64,000 nt of DNA from Bradyrhizobium aeschynomenes (GCF_013178945.1 NZ_JABFDM010000001.1:496001-560000), one strand, 5' to 3'; counted from the first letter of the stretch, positions 36,024 through 45,376 are shown. Translations and numbers: made by a program. The notes: generated from the sequence alone by a model not told the origin.

Positions 36024-36118
36024 GACGCATGCCCATGATTGGTCGCGAACCGACATCCGCCGGTTCAAGCATGCGTCAATCTATGGGCTCGCGGGCCGTT
36101 CCGCGCGCGACGAATCGC

Positions 36119-36646
36119 CTACTTCTTGCGGAAGCGGTCGAGACGGACGACCTCAGCGCCTTCGCCTGGACTGGGAGCGGCCGGCTTGTCCTCGCCTGCG
36201 TCGGCTGCCGGACCAGGCAGCGGCGCCGCGACGGCCACCGGGGCAGGAGCAGCCGGAAGCTTCGGGCTGGGCGGCGTTTCGGCGATCGCCTCCGACGGTT
36301 CGAATTGCAGGCCGAACTGGACCGACGGGTCGAAGAAGCTCTTGATGGCGTGGAAGGGCACCACCAGCCGCTCCGGGATGCCGCCGAACGACAGCCCAAC
36401 CTCGAAACGATCTTCCGACACGACCAGATCCCAGAACTGGTGTTGCAGGATGATCGTCATCTCCTCCGGATATTGCGCGAGCAGCCGCGGCGACAATTTC
36501 ACGCCCTCGGCCTTGGACAAGAAGGTGATGAAGAAATGGTGCTCGCCCGGGAGGCCATGCACGGCGGCATCGCTCAGCACCCGGCGCAGCACCCCGCGCA
36601 GCGCGTCGCGCGCCAGCACATCGTATCGAATATGATCGGTCGCCAT
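36119..36646 (-). CDS. sspB: SspB-family ClpXP adaptor
   Basis: A 175-residue SspB of the alphaproteobacterial type. The substrate-binding domain runs from DHIRYDVLARDALRGVLRRVL to PFHAIKSFFDPSVQFGLQFE. A Pro/Ala-rich flexible linker follows, and a short basic C-terminal peptide (EVVRLDRFRKK) is the expected ClpX-docking tail. SspB delivers ssrA-tagged proteins to ClpXP. The ATG at 36646 has AGGA upstream and fits the family start; the frame is open to 36922 without support. The ssrA gene that encodes the tag ends about 290 bp upstream on the same strand. Confidence 0.93.
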   Translation of the reverse strand: MATDHIRYDVLARDALRGVLRRVLSDAAVHGLPGEHHFFITFLSKAEGVKLSPRLLAQYPEEMTIILQHQFWDLVVSEDRFEVGLSFGGIPERLVVPFHAIKSFFDPSVQFGLQFEPSEAIAETPPSPKLPAAPAPVAVAAPLPGPAADAGEDKPAAPSPGEGAEVVRLDRFRKK

Positions 36647-36654
36647 GATCGGTC

Positions 36655-36931
36655 CTGTATCGTGATGGGCGGCGCCCCGCCTTGCCGCAACACCGCGCCC
36701 GTGAGGGCAGCAGCATTCCCGACTCGCGTTTCGTCCATCGTACCCCGGCTGGGCGCCGAGGTCAGCAGCCAAGCCGGTTCGAGCGAACATATGGGAACGC
36801 GCAGAAGCCGGCGGAAGTCCGGAAGAGGAAGGAATGAAAGCGAAGGGATACCAACGCAAGGGGTGCAAAGGAAGGCGTGCCAAACGAAGGACCCGGCAAA
36901 GGATCTCCCAAGCGTCGTCCAAGCGTCGTGC
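36655..36931. other. Spacer between ssrA and sspB
   Basis: No credible gene in about 280 bp. It includes purine-rich stretches on the plus strand and a short direct repeat (AAGCGTCGTCC / AAGCGTCGTGC near 36911 and 36921). It should hold the sspB promoter unless sspB is read from ssrA. Confidence 0.4.
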
Positions 36932-37240
36932 ACGTGAAAGTGGAGGCTTCTGTTGCCAGGTGCCTCCGAACCCCGCCTAACGGAGCTTAACCCGTTAGGA
37001 CTTTAAGGTGGTCTTTCAAACTGCGTTACGCAGCCTGAGCAACCGGAGCAAAGTTGTCGTTGGCAACTATTGCAGTAGCCCGATAACGGCGGAACAATAC
37101 CGGGAAAAAGCTCGCCCTTTACGCCCTCGTCGATCCTATTTCGCCCCCGCCAAAACCCATGGTTCCGTGGGCTTTGGTGGAGGCGCCGGGTACCGCCCCC
37201 GGGTCCGAATGGTTTATTTCGACGGCGATTTATTTCCATA
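36932..37240 (-). ncRNA. ssrA: tmRNA, circularly permuted two-piece form
   Basis: A permuted alphaproteobacterial tmRNA gene on the minus strand. The tag frame encodes ANDNFAPVAQAA (37064 down to 37029) followed by TAA. In gene order the acceptor piece comes first. It has a T-arm CCGGG-loop-CCCGG and the 3' strand CGCCTCC with ACCA ending at 37175. A ~26-nt intervening segment follows, then the coding piece starting GGGGGCGA at 37148, whose 5' strand pairs with CGCCTCC. After the tag are hairpins CCTAACGG/CCGTTAGG and GGAGGC/GCCTCC, matching pseudoknots. The outer ends are approximate. tmRNA rescues stalled ribosomes; SspB, encoded next door, reads its tag. Confidence 0.92.
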
Positions 37241-37387
37241 GCCGGCAAGCCGGCACCCCCTATATAGGCCGTCGGCCGCCGGCTGCACAGGGCCCACGGG
37301 CCCCGACCTTCGACAAAAATGTGGGCCGTTGGACGGAACTTTCCGTCCTGCCTTGGCAGACCGGATTTTGTCCTCCTAGAGTGCATC

Positions 37388-37984
37388 ATGCCTCCCGAGA
37401 TTGCGCCGGCTGTCCATCCCGCGGCCGACATCGCGAAAATTCCGCCCAGCCTGCGCACGCTCTTCTTCGCATTCGCGAAAATGTCGCTGTCGGGCTTCGG
37501 GGGCGTGCTGGTGTTCGCCCGCCGCGCGATCGTCGACGAGCACCGCTGGATGACGGCGGAGGAATTCAACGAGACTTTTGCGCTCTGCCACTTTCTTCCC
37601 GGGCCGAACATCGTGAATCTTGCCATGGTGTTCGGCGCGCGACTGCGAGGGATCGCCGGCGGAATCGCAGCCTTCACCGGTCTGCTCGGGCCGCCGATGC
37701 TGCTGATCACCGCGCTCGGCGCCCTCTACGGGCATTATGGGCAGGCCGAAGCGTTGCGGCGGGCGCTCGAAGGCGTGTCCTGCGTCGCCGTGGGCCTGCT
37801 GGCCTCGGTGGTGCTTCGCATGATCTCGCCGCTCCTGAAGAAGAGCGACGTGGTCGGCCTCGTCGTCATGGCCGCCGTCTTCGTCGCGATCGGGCTGGCG
37901 CGTCTGCCGCTCCAGGAGGTTCTGCTGGTGGCCGTGCCGCTCAGTCTTGCGATCACCTATGCCAAGGCGCGGTGGGCCCGATGA
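37388..37984 (+). CDS. Chromate transporter, N-terminal half type
   Basis: A 198-residue inner-membrane protein of the CHR family, short-chain type. The motif FAKMSLSGFGGVLVFARRAIVDEHRWM (residues ~28-54) and the FALCHFLPGPNIVNLAMVFG block are those of ChrA half-proteins. It should act with the next gene's product as a heterodimer that exports chromate, though many CHR pairs have other anions as substrates. The ATG at 37388 has only a weak ribosome site. The stop overlaps the next start (ATGA). It is divergent from ssrA. Confidence 0.9.
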   Translation: MPPEIAPAVHPAADIAKIPPSLRTLFFAFAKMSLSGFGGVLVFARRAIVDEHRWMTAEEFNETFALCHFLPGPNIVNLAMVFGARLRGIAGGIAAFTGLLGPPMLLITALGALYGHYGQAEALRRALEGVSCVAVGLLASVVLRMISPLLKKSDVVGLVVMAAVFVAIGLARLPLQEVLLVAVPLSLAITYAKARWAR

Positions 37985-38514
37985 GCGGGGACGATCATCC
38001 GCTGTCGCAGCTGTTCTGGACTTTCGCGCTGATCTCGCTGTTTGCGGTAGGTGGCGCTGTGGCCGCGATTCCCGAACTGCACCGCATTGCGGTCGATGTC
38101 CGGCACTGGATGACCGACAAGCAGTTCGCCGATGCGTTCGCGCTGTCGCAATTGTCGCCCGGGCCCAACGTCATGATCGTCGCCCTGATCGGCTATTCGG
38201 TCGCAGGCGTCGCGGGTGCCGCGGTTGCAACGCTTGCGATGTGCGGTCCGACGGCCGTGCTCGCTTATGTCGTCAGCCGCTGGCTGTCGAACGCGAAAGG
38301 CGCGCGCTGGCCCGCGATGGTGCAGGCCGCGCTGGTGCCGCTGTCGATCGGCCTGATGGCCGCGAGTGCATGGATTCTCGGGCAGGCCTCGGATCAGAAC
38401 TGGCGGGCATTCGCGCTGACCATCATCGCGGCCGTCGTTGCATCCTTGACGCGACTCAATCCGCTCTGGCTGCTCGCCGCGGGAGGATGTCTTGGTTTTG
38501 CTGGCCTTCTCTAG
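37981..38514 (+). CDS. Chromate transporter, C-terminal half type
   Basis: A 177-residue inner-membrane protein of the CHR family, the second short-chain partner. It carries the same motifs as the first: FWTFALISLFAVGGAVAAIPELHRIAVDVRHWM and FALSQLSPGPNVMIVALIGY. Five to six hydrophobic segments are seen. It overlaps the first half-gene by 4 bp, so a fixed subunit ratio is likely. Together the pair equals one long ChrA split in two. Confidence 0.9.
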   Translation: MSGDDHPLSQLFWTFALISLFAVGGAVAAIPELHRIAVDVRHWMTDKQFADAFALSQLSPGPNVMIVALIGYSVAGVAGAAVATLAMCGPTAVLAYVVSRWLSNAKGARWPAMVQAALVPLSIGLMAASAWILGQASDQNWRAFALTIIAAVVASLTRLNPLWLLAAGGCLGFAGLL

Positions 38515-38614
38515 GGAAAGCCGCTAGGCAAAAACTGAAGCGGGGTCCGGATTGCTTCGGGCCCCCGAACGAGAACAGTGCCGGCCGTCAAGGCCGATCG
38601 GGGAGGGCGAGGAC

Positions 38615-39394
38615 ATGGCCGAGACCACGGGCCAATTGTCAGGTGGGACAGCGAGCGCGCCTGGTGCACGCAGCATGACTGGCGCATCGATCATTCTGGT
38701 CCTTGCCTTCGCGCCGCAACTGATCGAGCTGATGATCGCCTTGGCCGGTGTCGTCGCCCCGATGTCCGGCCGCGGTCCGCTGCAGGTCATCTCGGCACAT
38801 GCGTCGGCCTTGTCGATCGCCATCCCGAGCCTGGCGCAGCAATATGCCGCAGGCGGCAAGACGTCGTTGTCCTCCGACGTTCTGCTGGCCCTCATCTACA
38901 CCTATCCGCTGATCGCCGTCGCCGTGTTCACGTTCATGGTGCGGCCGCGCGCGCCGCAGGACTATTTCGGCGGCGTTGTGCTGATGGCGATCGCGCTGTT
39001 CGCGCTGTGGGCCTCCAGCGATCTGCAGGGCATGCGCGGATTCTCGTTCGGGGCTGGAACCGCGCCGCGCATGTTCGGCCTGCTGCTGCTCGGGCTCGGC
39101 GCTGCCGTGGCCGTGATCGGCGTCGTCACTCCGGGGGCGCAGCTTGCGACCTATCACTGGCGCGGGCCGCTGTTCGTCTCCCTTGCGATCCTCACCTTCG
39201 CCGTCGCCATTCGGCCCCTCGGCCTCCTGGTCGTGGGGCTCGCGAGCTTCCTGATCGCGGCGATCGGCAGTCAAGAGACGCGCTGGCGTGAGGCGCTGAT
39301 CGTCGGGGTCTGCCTGACCGGCGGCTGTGCGCTCCTGTTCCCCTACGTGCTGGGGCTGCCGATGCCGCTCCTGCCGCGTTTCCTTCTGCAATGA
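38615..39394 (+). CDS. Tripartite tricarboxylate transporter small membrane subunit TctB
   Basis: A 259-residue inner-membrane protein of the TctB family, the small and poorly conserved subunit of TTT transporters. Several hydrophobic segments are seen (MTGASIILVLAFAPQLIELMIA, LIAVAVFTFMV, GVVLMAIALFALWASSDL, ILTFAVAIRPLGLLVVGLASFLI). The N-terminal ~55 residues before the usual TctB region form an extra segment. The ATG at 38615 has a good GGGAGGGCGAGGA site. TctA starts 7 bp after the stop. Confidence 0.85.
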   Translation: MAETTGQLSGGTASAPGARSMTGASIILVLAFAPQLIELMIALAGVVAPMSGRGPLQVISAHASALSIAIPSLAQQYAAGGKTSLSSDVLLALIYTYPLIAVAVFTFMVRPRAPQDYFGGVVLMAIALFALWASSDLQGMRGFSFGAGTAPRMFGLLLLGLGAAVAVIGVVTPGAQLATYHWRGPLFVSLAILTFAVAIRPLGLLVVGLASFLIAAIGSQETRWREALIVGVCLTGGCALLFPYVLGLPMPLLPRFLLQ

Positions 39395-39401
39395 GGGCGT
39401 G

Positions 39402-40916
39402 ATGGACCTGTTTGCAAATCTCGCCCACGGTTTTGCGGTCGCGCTGTCGCCGATCAATCTTCTGATGTGCCTGATCGGGGCGCTGGTCGGCACGCTGGTC
39501 GGCGTGCTCCCGGGCATCGGGACGATCGCCACCGTCGCGATGCTGCTGCCGATCACCTTCGGCCTGCCGCCGGTCGGCGCGCTGATCATGCTGGCCGGCA
39601 TCTACTATGGCGCCCAGTATGGCGGCTCGACCACGTCGATCCTGGTCAACATACCAGGCGAGGCGACGTCGGTGGTGACCGCCCTCGACGGTTTCCAGAT
39701 GGCGAAGCAGGGGCGGGCCGGCCCGGCGCTGGCGATCGCCGCGATCGGCTCGTTCTTCGCCGGCTGCGTCGCGACCGTTCTGATCGCGATCCTCGGCGCG
39801 CCCTTGACCAAGCTCGCACTGGCGTTCGGCCCGGCCGAATACTTCTCGCTGATGGTGCTCGGCCTGATCTTCGCGGTCGTGCTCGCGAAGGGCTCGGTGC
39901 TGAAGGCGATCGCGATGATCGTGCTCGGCCTGTTGCTGTCGATGGTCGGTTCCGACATCGAGACCGGCGTCTCGCGCATGGCCTTCAACATCCCCGAGCT
40001 CGCCGATGGCCTGGGCTTCGCCACCGTCGCGATGGGCGTGTTCGGCTTCGCCGAGATCATCCGCAACCTCGATGCCGGGGCTGGGATGGACCGCGACCTC
40101 GTGCAGAAGAAGATCACCGGCCTGATGCCGACGCGGAAGGATATGAAGGATTCCACGCCGGCGATCCTGCGCGGCACCGTGCTCGGCTCGATCCTCGGCA
40201 TCCTGCCGGGCGGCGGCGCGGTCATCGCGTCGTTCGCGGCCTATACGCTGGAGAAGAAGCTCGCCAAGGATCCGTCGCGGTTCGGCCGCGGTGCGATCGA
40301 GGGTGTCGCGGCACCGGAGAGCGCCAACAACGCCGCGGCGCAGACGTCCTTCATTCCCCTCCTGACGCTCGGCATCCCGCCGAATGCCGTCATGGCGCTG
40401 ATGGTCGGCGCCATGACCATTCACGGCATCGTGCCGGGCCCGCAGGTGATGCAGAAGCAGCCCGATCTGGTCTGGGGCATGATCGCCTCGATGTGGATCG
40501 GCAATTTGATGCTGATCATCATCAACCTGCCGCTGGTCGGCATCTGGGTGCGGCTGCTGCGCGTGCCCTATCGGCTGATGTTCCCCTCGATCGTGATCTT
40601 CTGCGCGATCGGCATCTATTCGGTCAACAATGCGCCGGTCGATGTCGTGCTCGCAGGCGCGTTCGGCCTGGTCGGCTACTGGCTGATCAAGCATGATTTC
40701 GAGCCGGCGCCGCTGCTGCTCGGCATGGTGCTGGGACCGCTGATGGAGGAGAACCTGCGCCGGGCGCTGCTGATCTCGCGCGGCGACTGGTCGGTGTTCC
40801 TGACCCGGCCTGTGTCCGCCATTCTGCTCGCGATCGCGATGGGACTGCTGGTGCTCGCCGTGCTGCCGACGCTGCGCCGCAAGCGCGACGAGGTCTTCGT
40901 GGAGAGCGAGGGCTGA
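39402..40916 (+). CDS. Tripartite tricarboxylate transporter large membrane subunit TctA
   Basis: A 504-residue TctA with about 12 membrane segments. The family motifs are LVGTLVGVLPGIGTIATVAMLLP (residues ~27-49), YYGAQYGGSTTSILVNIPGEATSVVTALDG, and the mirrored GTVLGSILGILPGGGAVIASFAAY with EGVAAPESANNAAAQTSFIPLLTLGIP. It forms the sodium-coupled channel part of the transporter with TctB. The substrate (citrate-like or another carboxylate) is not determined by sequence. Confidence 0.95.
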   Translation: MDLFANLAHGFAVALSPINLLMCLIGALVGTLVGVLPGIGTIATVAMLLPITFGLPPVGALIMLAGIYYGAQYGGSTTSILVNIPGEATSVVTALDGFQMAKQGRAGPALAIAAIGSFFAGCVATVLIAILGAPLTKLALAFGPAEYFSLMVLGLIFAVVLAKGSVLKAIAMIVLGLLLSMVGSDIETGVSRMAFNIPELADGLGFATVAMGVFGFAEIIRNLDAGAGMDRDLVQKKITGLMPTRKDMKDSTPAILRGTVLGSILGILPGGGAVIASFAAYTLEKKLAKDPSRFGRGAIEGVAAPESANNAAAQTSFIPLLTLGIPPNAVMALMVGAMTIHGIVPGPQVMQKQPDLVWGMIASMWIGNLMLIIINLPLVGIWVRLLRVPYRLMFPSIVIFCAIGIYSVNNAPVDVVLAGAFGLVGYWLIKHDFEPAPLLLGMVLGPLMEENLRRALLISRGDWSVFLTRPVSAILLAIAMGLLVLAVLPTLRRKRDEVFVESEG

Positions 40917-41029
40917 CCTGCGGCCGCACGCCGCAGCTGCAAGTCGAATCGACCTCTGACAAGGCGCTGTGATGCCGCTATCACCAGCGCAGGCTCGCAG
41001 CGGAGCGGGCGACGAGGGAGGTAATTTCG

Positions 41030-42025
41030 ATGAGCTGGTGCGGTCGTGCACTTTCGGTCGGTTGGCTGCCGGTGATCGCCGGCCTTCTTGCCGGGGTCGG
41101 CGTGGCGACGACGCCGGCCAAGGCGCAGAACTATCCGACGCGAAGCATCACGATGATCGTACCGTTCGCCGCCGGCGGCCCGACGGACGTCATCGCGCGC
41201 ATCGTCACCGGGCACATGGCGCAGACGCTCGGCCAGAGCATCATCATCGAGAACGTCGTGGGCGCCGGCGGCACCACCGCCACCGCGCGCGCCGCCCGGG
41301 CCACGAACGACGGCTATACGCTGATCACAGGCCACATGGGCACTCACGCCGCCGCGGTGCCGCTCTATCCCAATCTCGCCTACCATCCGGAGCGGGATTT
41401 CGAGCCGGTCGCGCTGCTCGCCGGCACGCCGATTCTGATCCTGGCGCGCAAGGATTTTGCGCCGAAGGACACCAAGGAGTTCGTCGATTACGTCAAGGCC
41501 AACACCGAGAAGGTCAATGCCGCCCATGCCGGAGTCGGATCGGTCTCGCACGTGTCGTGCCAGCTCCTGAACTCGATCCTCGACGTCAAGCCGGTCGGCG
41601 TCCCCTTTAATGGCACGGGGCCGGCGATGAACGCACTGGTCGGCGGTCAGGTCGACTACATGTGCGACCAGATCGTCAACGCGGTGCCGCAGATCAACGC
41701 CGGCACGATCAAGGCCTATGCGATCGCGACGCCCGAGCGCAATCCGGCGCTGCCCAACGTTCCCACCACGACGGAAGCCGGCCTGCCGAAGTTCCAGGCC
41801 CAGGCCTGGAATGCGATTTTCGCACCGAAAGGCACCCCGGCACCGATCATCGCCAAACTCAATGCCGCCGCCGCCAAGGCGCTCGACGATGAGGGCGTGC
41901 GCAAGCGCCTGCTCGAGCTTGGCAGCGTCATTCCCGGCGCTGCGGACCGCACGCCGGAGGCGCTGGCGGCGCTCGTGAAGGCGGAAGTCGCCAAGTGGAC
42001 CGCGGTGCTCAAGCCCGCGAGCTAG
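41030..42025 (+). CDS. Tripartite tricarboxylate transporter binding protein (Bug/TctC type)
   Basis: A 331-residue periplasmic binding protein of the Bug family. It has a signal peptide (cleavage after AKAQ near residue 33), then [25 protein letters not shown], the hallmark opening. [26 protein letters not shown] and [24 protein letters not shown] are the carboxylate-binding loops. It completes the tctB-tctA system 113 bp upstream. The ATG at 41030 follows GAGGGAGG. A hairpin after the stop ends the operon. Confidence 0.93.
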   Translation: MSWCGRALSVGWLPVIAGLLAGVGVATTPAKAQNYPTRSITMIVPFAAGGPTDVIARIVTGHMAQTLGQSIIIENVVGAGGTTATARAARATNDGYTLITGHMGTHAAAVPLYPNLAYHPERDFEPVALLAGTPILILARKDFAPKDTKEFVDYVKANTEKVNAAHAGVGSVSHVSCQLLNSILDVKPVGVPFNGTGPAMNALVGGQVDYMCDQIVNAVPQINAGTIKAYAIATPERNPALPNVPTTTEAGLPKFQAQAWNAIFAPKGTPAPIIAKLNAAAAKALDDEGVRKRLLELGSVIPGAADRTPEALAALVKAEVAKWTAVLKPAS

Positions 42026-42051
42026 CGCCAGACAACCACGATGCGCGGGGC

Positions 42052-42085
42052 AGGGCGGAACGCATCGGTTCCGCCCTTGTCGTTT
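42052..42085 (+). terminator. Rho-independent terminator after the TTT operon
   Basis: A perfect 10-bp stem (42052-42061 with 42068-42077, 6-nt loop) is followed by TGTCGTTT, 27 bp after the binding-protein stop codon. Confidence 0.75.
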
Positions 42086-42206
42086 GGGACGGCACCCCGA
42101 CATTTTTCAGGGTATAATTGACCGACCGGGCCGACTCGAAGCTAGGGCTGGGCCGTCCCCGCCGTTAAATTCGGCGCCTTCTGCGAAAAGGCCGCCAGCG
42201 CGAACC

Positions 42207-43001
42207 ATGCATCAGTATCACGATCTGCTCGAACGCATCCTGTCCGACGGCGCGGAGAAGCACGACCGCACCGGCACCGGCACGCTGTCGGTGTTCGGCC
42301 ACCAGATGCGCTTCAATCTCGCCGCCGGCTTTCCGCTTCTGACCACCAAGCGGCTGCCGCTGAAGGCGATCGTGCACGAGCTGCTGTGGTTCCTGAAGGG
42401 CGACACCAACATCAAATATCTGCACGACCACGGCGTGACGATCTGGGACGAGTGGGCCGACGCCAACGGCGATCTCGGCCCGGTCTACGGCTACCAGTGG
42501 CGCTCCTGGCCGACGCCCGACGGCGGCCATATCGACCAGATCACGAACGTCGTCGACATGATCCGCCGTAATCCGGATTCGCGCCGTCTGGTCGTCACGG
42601 CCTGGAATCCGGCCGATGTCGAGAAGATGGCGCTGCCGCCTTGCCACTGCCTGTTCCAGTTCTACGTGGCGAACGGCAAGCTGTCGTGCCAGCTCTATCA
42701 GCGCTCGGCCGACGTCTTCCTCGGCGTGCCCTTCAACATCGCCTCCTACGCGCTGCTGACGATGATGGTGGCGCAGGTCACGGGCCTGAAGCTCGGGGAG
42801 TTCGTGCATTCGTTCGGCGACGTGCACCTCTATTCCAACCACATCGAGCAGGCCCGCCTGCAACTGACCCGCGCGCCCCGTCCGCTGCCGACCATGACGC
42901 TCAACCCTGATGTCACGGACATCTTCGGCTTCCGCTACGAGGATTTTGCGCTGGCCGGCTACGATCCGCATCCGCACATCAAGGCCGCGGTCGCGGTGTA
43001 A
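42207..43001 (+). CDS. thyA: Thymidylate synthase ThyA
   Basis: A 264-residue ThyA, the folate-dependent enzyme that makes dTMP from dUMP. Cys146 in [10 protein letters not shown] is the nucleophile, at the same number as in E. coli. Other blocks are the N-terminal [39 protein letters not shown] and [11 protein letters not shown]. The length is standard. The start codon is only 3 bp away from coupling the next gene, a GNAT acetyltransferase, and dihydrofolate reductase follows, so the folate-cycle genes form one operon. Confidence 0.97.
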   Translation: MHQYHDLLERILSDGAEKHDRTGTGTLSVFGHQMRFNLAAGFPLLTTKRLPLKAIVHELLWFLKGDTNIKYLHDHGVTIWDEWADANGDLGPVYGYQWRSWPTPDGGHIDQITNVVDMIRRNPDSRRLVVTAWNPADVEKMALPPCHCLFQFYVANGKLSCQLYQRSADVFLGVPFNIASYALLTMMVAQVTGLKLGEFVHSFGDVHLYSNHIEQARLQLTRAPRPLPTMTLNPDVTDIFGFRYEDFALAGYDPHPHIKAAVAV

Positions 43002-43004
43002 CGC

Positions 43005-43490
43005 ATGTCGCTGTCCATCCGCCGCGCCCGGCCCGACGACATCGGCGTCGTATTTGCGCTGATCAAGGAACTCGCCGACTACGAGAAGCTCGCCCACGAG
43101 ATCGTGGCCACCGAGGTCGACATCGCCGGCGCATTGTTCTGCGAGCATCCGACGCTGTTCTGCGACATTGCCGAATGGAACGGCGAGGTCGCGGGCTTCG
43201 CGGTCTGGTTCGTCAACTTCTCCACCTTTGCCGGTAAGCCCGGCCTCTATCTCGAGGACCTGTTCGTCCGCCCTGCATTCCGCCGCAACGGCATCGGCCA
43301 GGCGCTGCTCGGCCATCTCGCCGCGACCTGCGTGCAGCGCGACTGGGCAAGGCTGCAATGGTCGGTGCTCGACTGGAACGCGCCGTCGATCACCTTCTAC
43401 AAATCGCTCGGGGCGGAGCTGATGGACGAGTGGACGCTGTGCAAGGTGACGGGCCAAGCACTGGCTCGGCTCGCGGAGAAGGCGCCATGA
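43005..43490 (+). CDS. GNAT family N-acetyltransferase
   Basis: A 161-residue GNAT acetyltransferase of the SSAT/diamine-acetyltransferase-like group. It opens with SIRRARPDDIGVVFALIKELADYEKL, has the acetyl-CoA loop motif LFVRPAFRRNGIGQALLGHLAATC (residues ~86-109) and ends with LDWNAPSITFYKSLGAELMDEW. It lies between thyA (3 bp away) and the dihydrofolate reductase gene (4-bp ATGA overlap), so it is co-expressed with thymidylate synthesis. Its substrate is unknown; polyamine or thialysine acetylation is a family-level guess. Confidence 0.9.
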   Translation: MSLSIRRARPDDIGVVFALIKELADYEKLAHEIVATEVDIAGALFCEHPTLFCDIAEWNGEVAGFAVWFVNFSTFAGKPGLYLEDLFVRPAFRRNGIGQALLGHLAATCVQRDWARLQWSVLDWNAPSITFYKSLGAELMDEWTLCKVTGQALARLAEKAP

Positions 43491-43999
43491 TCGAGATCGT
43501 TCTCGTCGTCGCGATCGCCGACAACCGCGTGATTGGTGCCGCCGGTGGCATTCCGTGGCGGCAGAAGAGCGACATGCAACGTCTCAAGGCCATGACGATG
43601 GGGCGGCCGATCGTGATGGGGCGCAAGACATTCATCTCGTTTCCGCGCCGGCCGCTGCCCGGCCGTACCAACATCGTCATCACCCGCGATTCTCAGTTTC
43701 GCGCGCCCGGGGCGGTCGTGACCCACACCGTCGACGAGGCGCTCGCCATTGCGCGGGGCGATGCGCTGCGGCGTTCAGCCGCGGAGATCGCGATCCTCGG
43801 CGGCGCCGAGATCTATGCGGCGACGATGCCACTGGCCGACCGGCTGGAGATCACCGAGGTCCATGCGAGCCCGCCAGGCGATACGCTGTTTCCCGTGGTC
43901 GACCCTGCGCAATGGGATGAGACGGCGCGCGAGCGTCATACCTCGGGTCCCGATGATCAGGCCGAATATTCCTACGTGACCTATCGCCGGCGGCGGTGA
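43487..43999 (+). CDS. folA: Dihydrofolate reductase
   Basis: A 170-residue dihydrofolate reductase, which regenerates tetrahydrofolate consumed by ThyA. The motifs are VVAIADNRVIGAAGGIPWRQKSDMQRLKAMTMG (residues ~6-38, including the Trp-loop and catalytic acidic position), GRPIVMGRKTFISFPRRPLPGRTNIVITR and ILGGAEIYAATMPLADRLEITEV. The start overlaps the acetyltransferase stop by 4 bp. It is in the conserved thyA-folA arrangement. No terminator is obvious after it; hflK follows 249 bp on. Confidence 0.95.
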   Translation: MIEIVLVVAIADNRVIGAAGGIPWRQKSDMQRLKAMTMGRPIVMGRKTFISFPRRPLPGRTNIVITRDSQFRAPGAVVTHTVDEALAIARGDALRRSAAEIAILGGAEIYAATMPLADRLEITEVHASPPGDTLFPVVDPAQWDETARERHTSGPDDQAEYSYVTYRRRR

Positions 44000-44124
44000 G
44001 CGTTTCTCTCCGCGGACCGATCCGGCCGCCACTCCAAGACCATCCGTTAATGATGAAGTCGCGTTGTTTGGCCGCGCCGGGCCTGTCCAGCCGCGGCAAA
44101 CGGGCGCTTGCCGCCCTGTTTACA

Positions 44125-44152
44125 TTGACAAAACCCGGTTCGGGCTTAGCTG
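44125..44152 (+). promoter_or_regulatory. Candidate promoter of the hflK-hflC genes
   Basis: TTGACA at 44125-44130 is a perfect -35 box, with TAGCTG at 44147-44152 as a weak -10 (16-bp spacing), about 100 bp before hflK. It is supported only by consensus match and position. Confidence 0.35.
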
Positions 44153-44248
44153 GAGCGCTACGTTGTAAGGGGCGGGGCCGTCCCTTATAACCCGGCCACC
44201 GTCGGGGCCGGCGTTGTGCACTATCAGCCTCTCGGAGGAGATCGATCG

Positions 44249-45376
44249 ATGGCGTGGAAGAATCAGGGCGGAGGCCCGTGGGGTCCGGGTCCGAAGGGAC
44301 CCTGGGGCTCGGGACCGCAACCGGTCGGTCCAAGGCCCCCCGACCTGGAAGATCTTCTGCGGCGTGGCCAGGACCGGCTGCAGCAGTTCATCCCCGGTGG
44401 CGGCTTCGGCGCCGTCGGCATCCTCCTGATCGTGGTCGGCGCGATCGCCATCTGGCTGCTGTCCGGCTTCTACCGGGTGCAGTCCGAGGAACTCGGCGTG
44501 GTGCTGCGCTTCGGCAAATATGTCCGCGATGAGCAGCCGGGCCTGCGCTATCACCTGCCTTATCCGATCGAGACCGTGATGCTGCCCAAGGCGCTGCGCG
44601 TCAATTCGATCTCGATCGGCATCACCGCCAATGACGATCCCGGCCGGCGCGGCCGCGGCGGTCGCGACGTGCCGGAGGAGAGCCTGATGCTGACCGGCGA
44701 CGAGAACATCGTCGACGTCGACGTCACCGTTCTCTGGCGCATCAAGCCGAAGGGCGCCGCCGACTTCCTGTTCAACATCCAGAATCCCGAGGGCACCGTG
44801 AAGGCGGTCGCCGAGAGCGCGATGCGCGAGGTGATCGGCCGTTCGAACATCCAGCCGATCCTGACCGGCGCCCGCACCGTCATCGAGCAGAATGTGCAGG
44901 AGCTGATGCAGAAGACCCTCGACACTTACGGCTCCGGCATCCAGATCACCCAGGTGCAGATGCAGAAGGTCGATCCGCCGGCCCAGGTGATCGAGGCGTT
45001 CCGCGACGTCCAGGCGGCGCGTGCCGACCTCGAGCGTCTGCAGAACGAAGCCCAGACCTACGCCAACAAGGTGGTGCCGGATGCGCGCGGTCGTGCCGCG
45101 CAGATCCTGCAGGTCGCCGAGGGCTACAAGGAGCAGGCGATCGCCGAGGCCAAGGGCCAGAGCGCGCGCTTCCTGAAGGTCTATGACGAGTACAAGAAGG
45201 CGCCCGACGTGACCCGCGAACGGATCTATCTCGAGACCATGGAGCGCGTGCTCGGCGGTTCGGAGAAGCTGGTGCTCGACAGCGGTGCATCCGGCGGCCC
45301 CGTGCCGCTGTTGCCGCTCGGCGATCTCCTGACGCGCCGTCCGGCGCCTGCCGCTCAGCAGGGAGGCGTCCGATGA
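44249..45376 (+). CDS. hflK: FtsH protease modulator HflK
   Basis: A 375-residue SPFH/band-7 membrane protein. The first ~40 residues are Gly/Pro-rich. One membrane helix follows (VGILLIVVGAIAIWLLSGFY, residues ~57-76), then the SPFH domain (RVQSEELGVVLRFGKYVRDEQPGLRYHLPYP) and a helical region with GRAAQILQVAEGYKEQAIAEA. HflK and HflC form a cage around the FtsH protease in the inner membrane and restrain it. ATG 44249 follows GGAGGAG. The stop overlaps the hflC start (ATGA). Confidence 0.96.
   Translation: MAWKNQGGGPWGPGPKGPWGSGPQPVGPRPPDLEDLLRRGQDRLQQFIPGGGFGAVGILLIVVGAIAIWLLSGFYRVQSEELGVVLRFGKYVRDEQPGLRYHLPYPIETVMLPKALRVNSISIGITANDDPGRRGRGGRDVPEESLMLTGDENIVDVDVTVLWRIKPKGAADFLFNIQNPEGTVKAVAESAMREVIGRSNIQPILTGARTVIEQNVQELMQKTLDTYGSGIQITQVQMQKVDPPAQVIEAFRDVQAARADLERLQNEAQTYANKVVPDARGRAAQILQVAEGYKEQAIAEAKGQSARFLKVYDEYKKAPDVTRERIYLETMERVLGGSEKLVLDSGASGGPVPLLPLGDLLTRRPAPAAQQGGVR

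Noticed and set aside
37003..37710. A 235-residue minus-strand frame across the tmRNA gene and the chromate transporter gene
   Set aside because: It crosses the permuted ssrA RNA and runs antisense to a clear transporter gene; the tag frame is a different frame.
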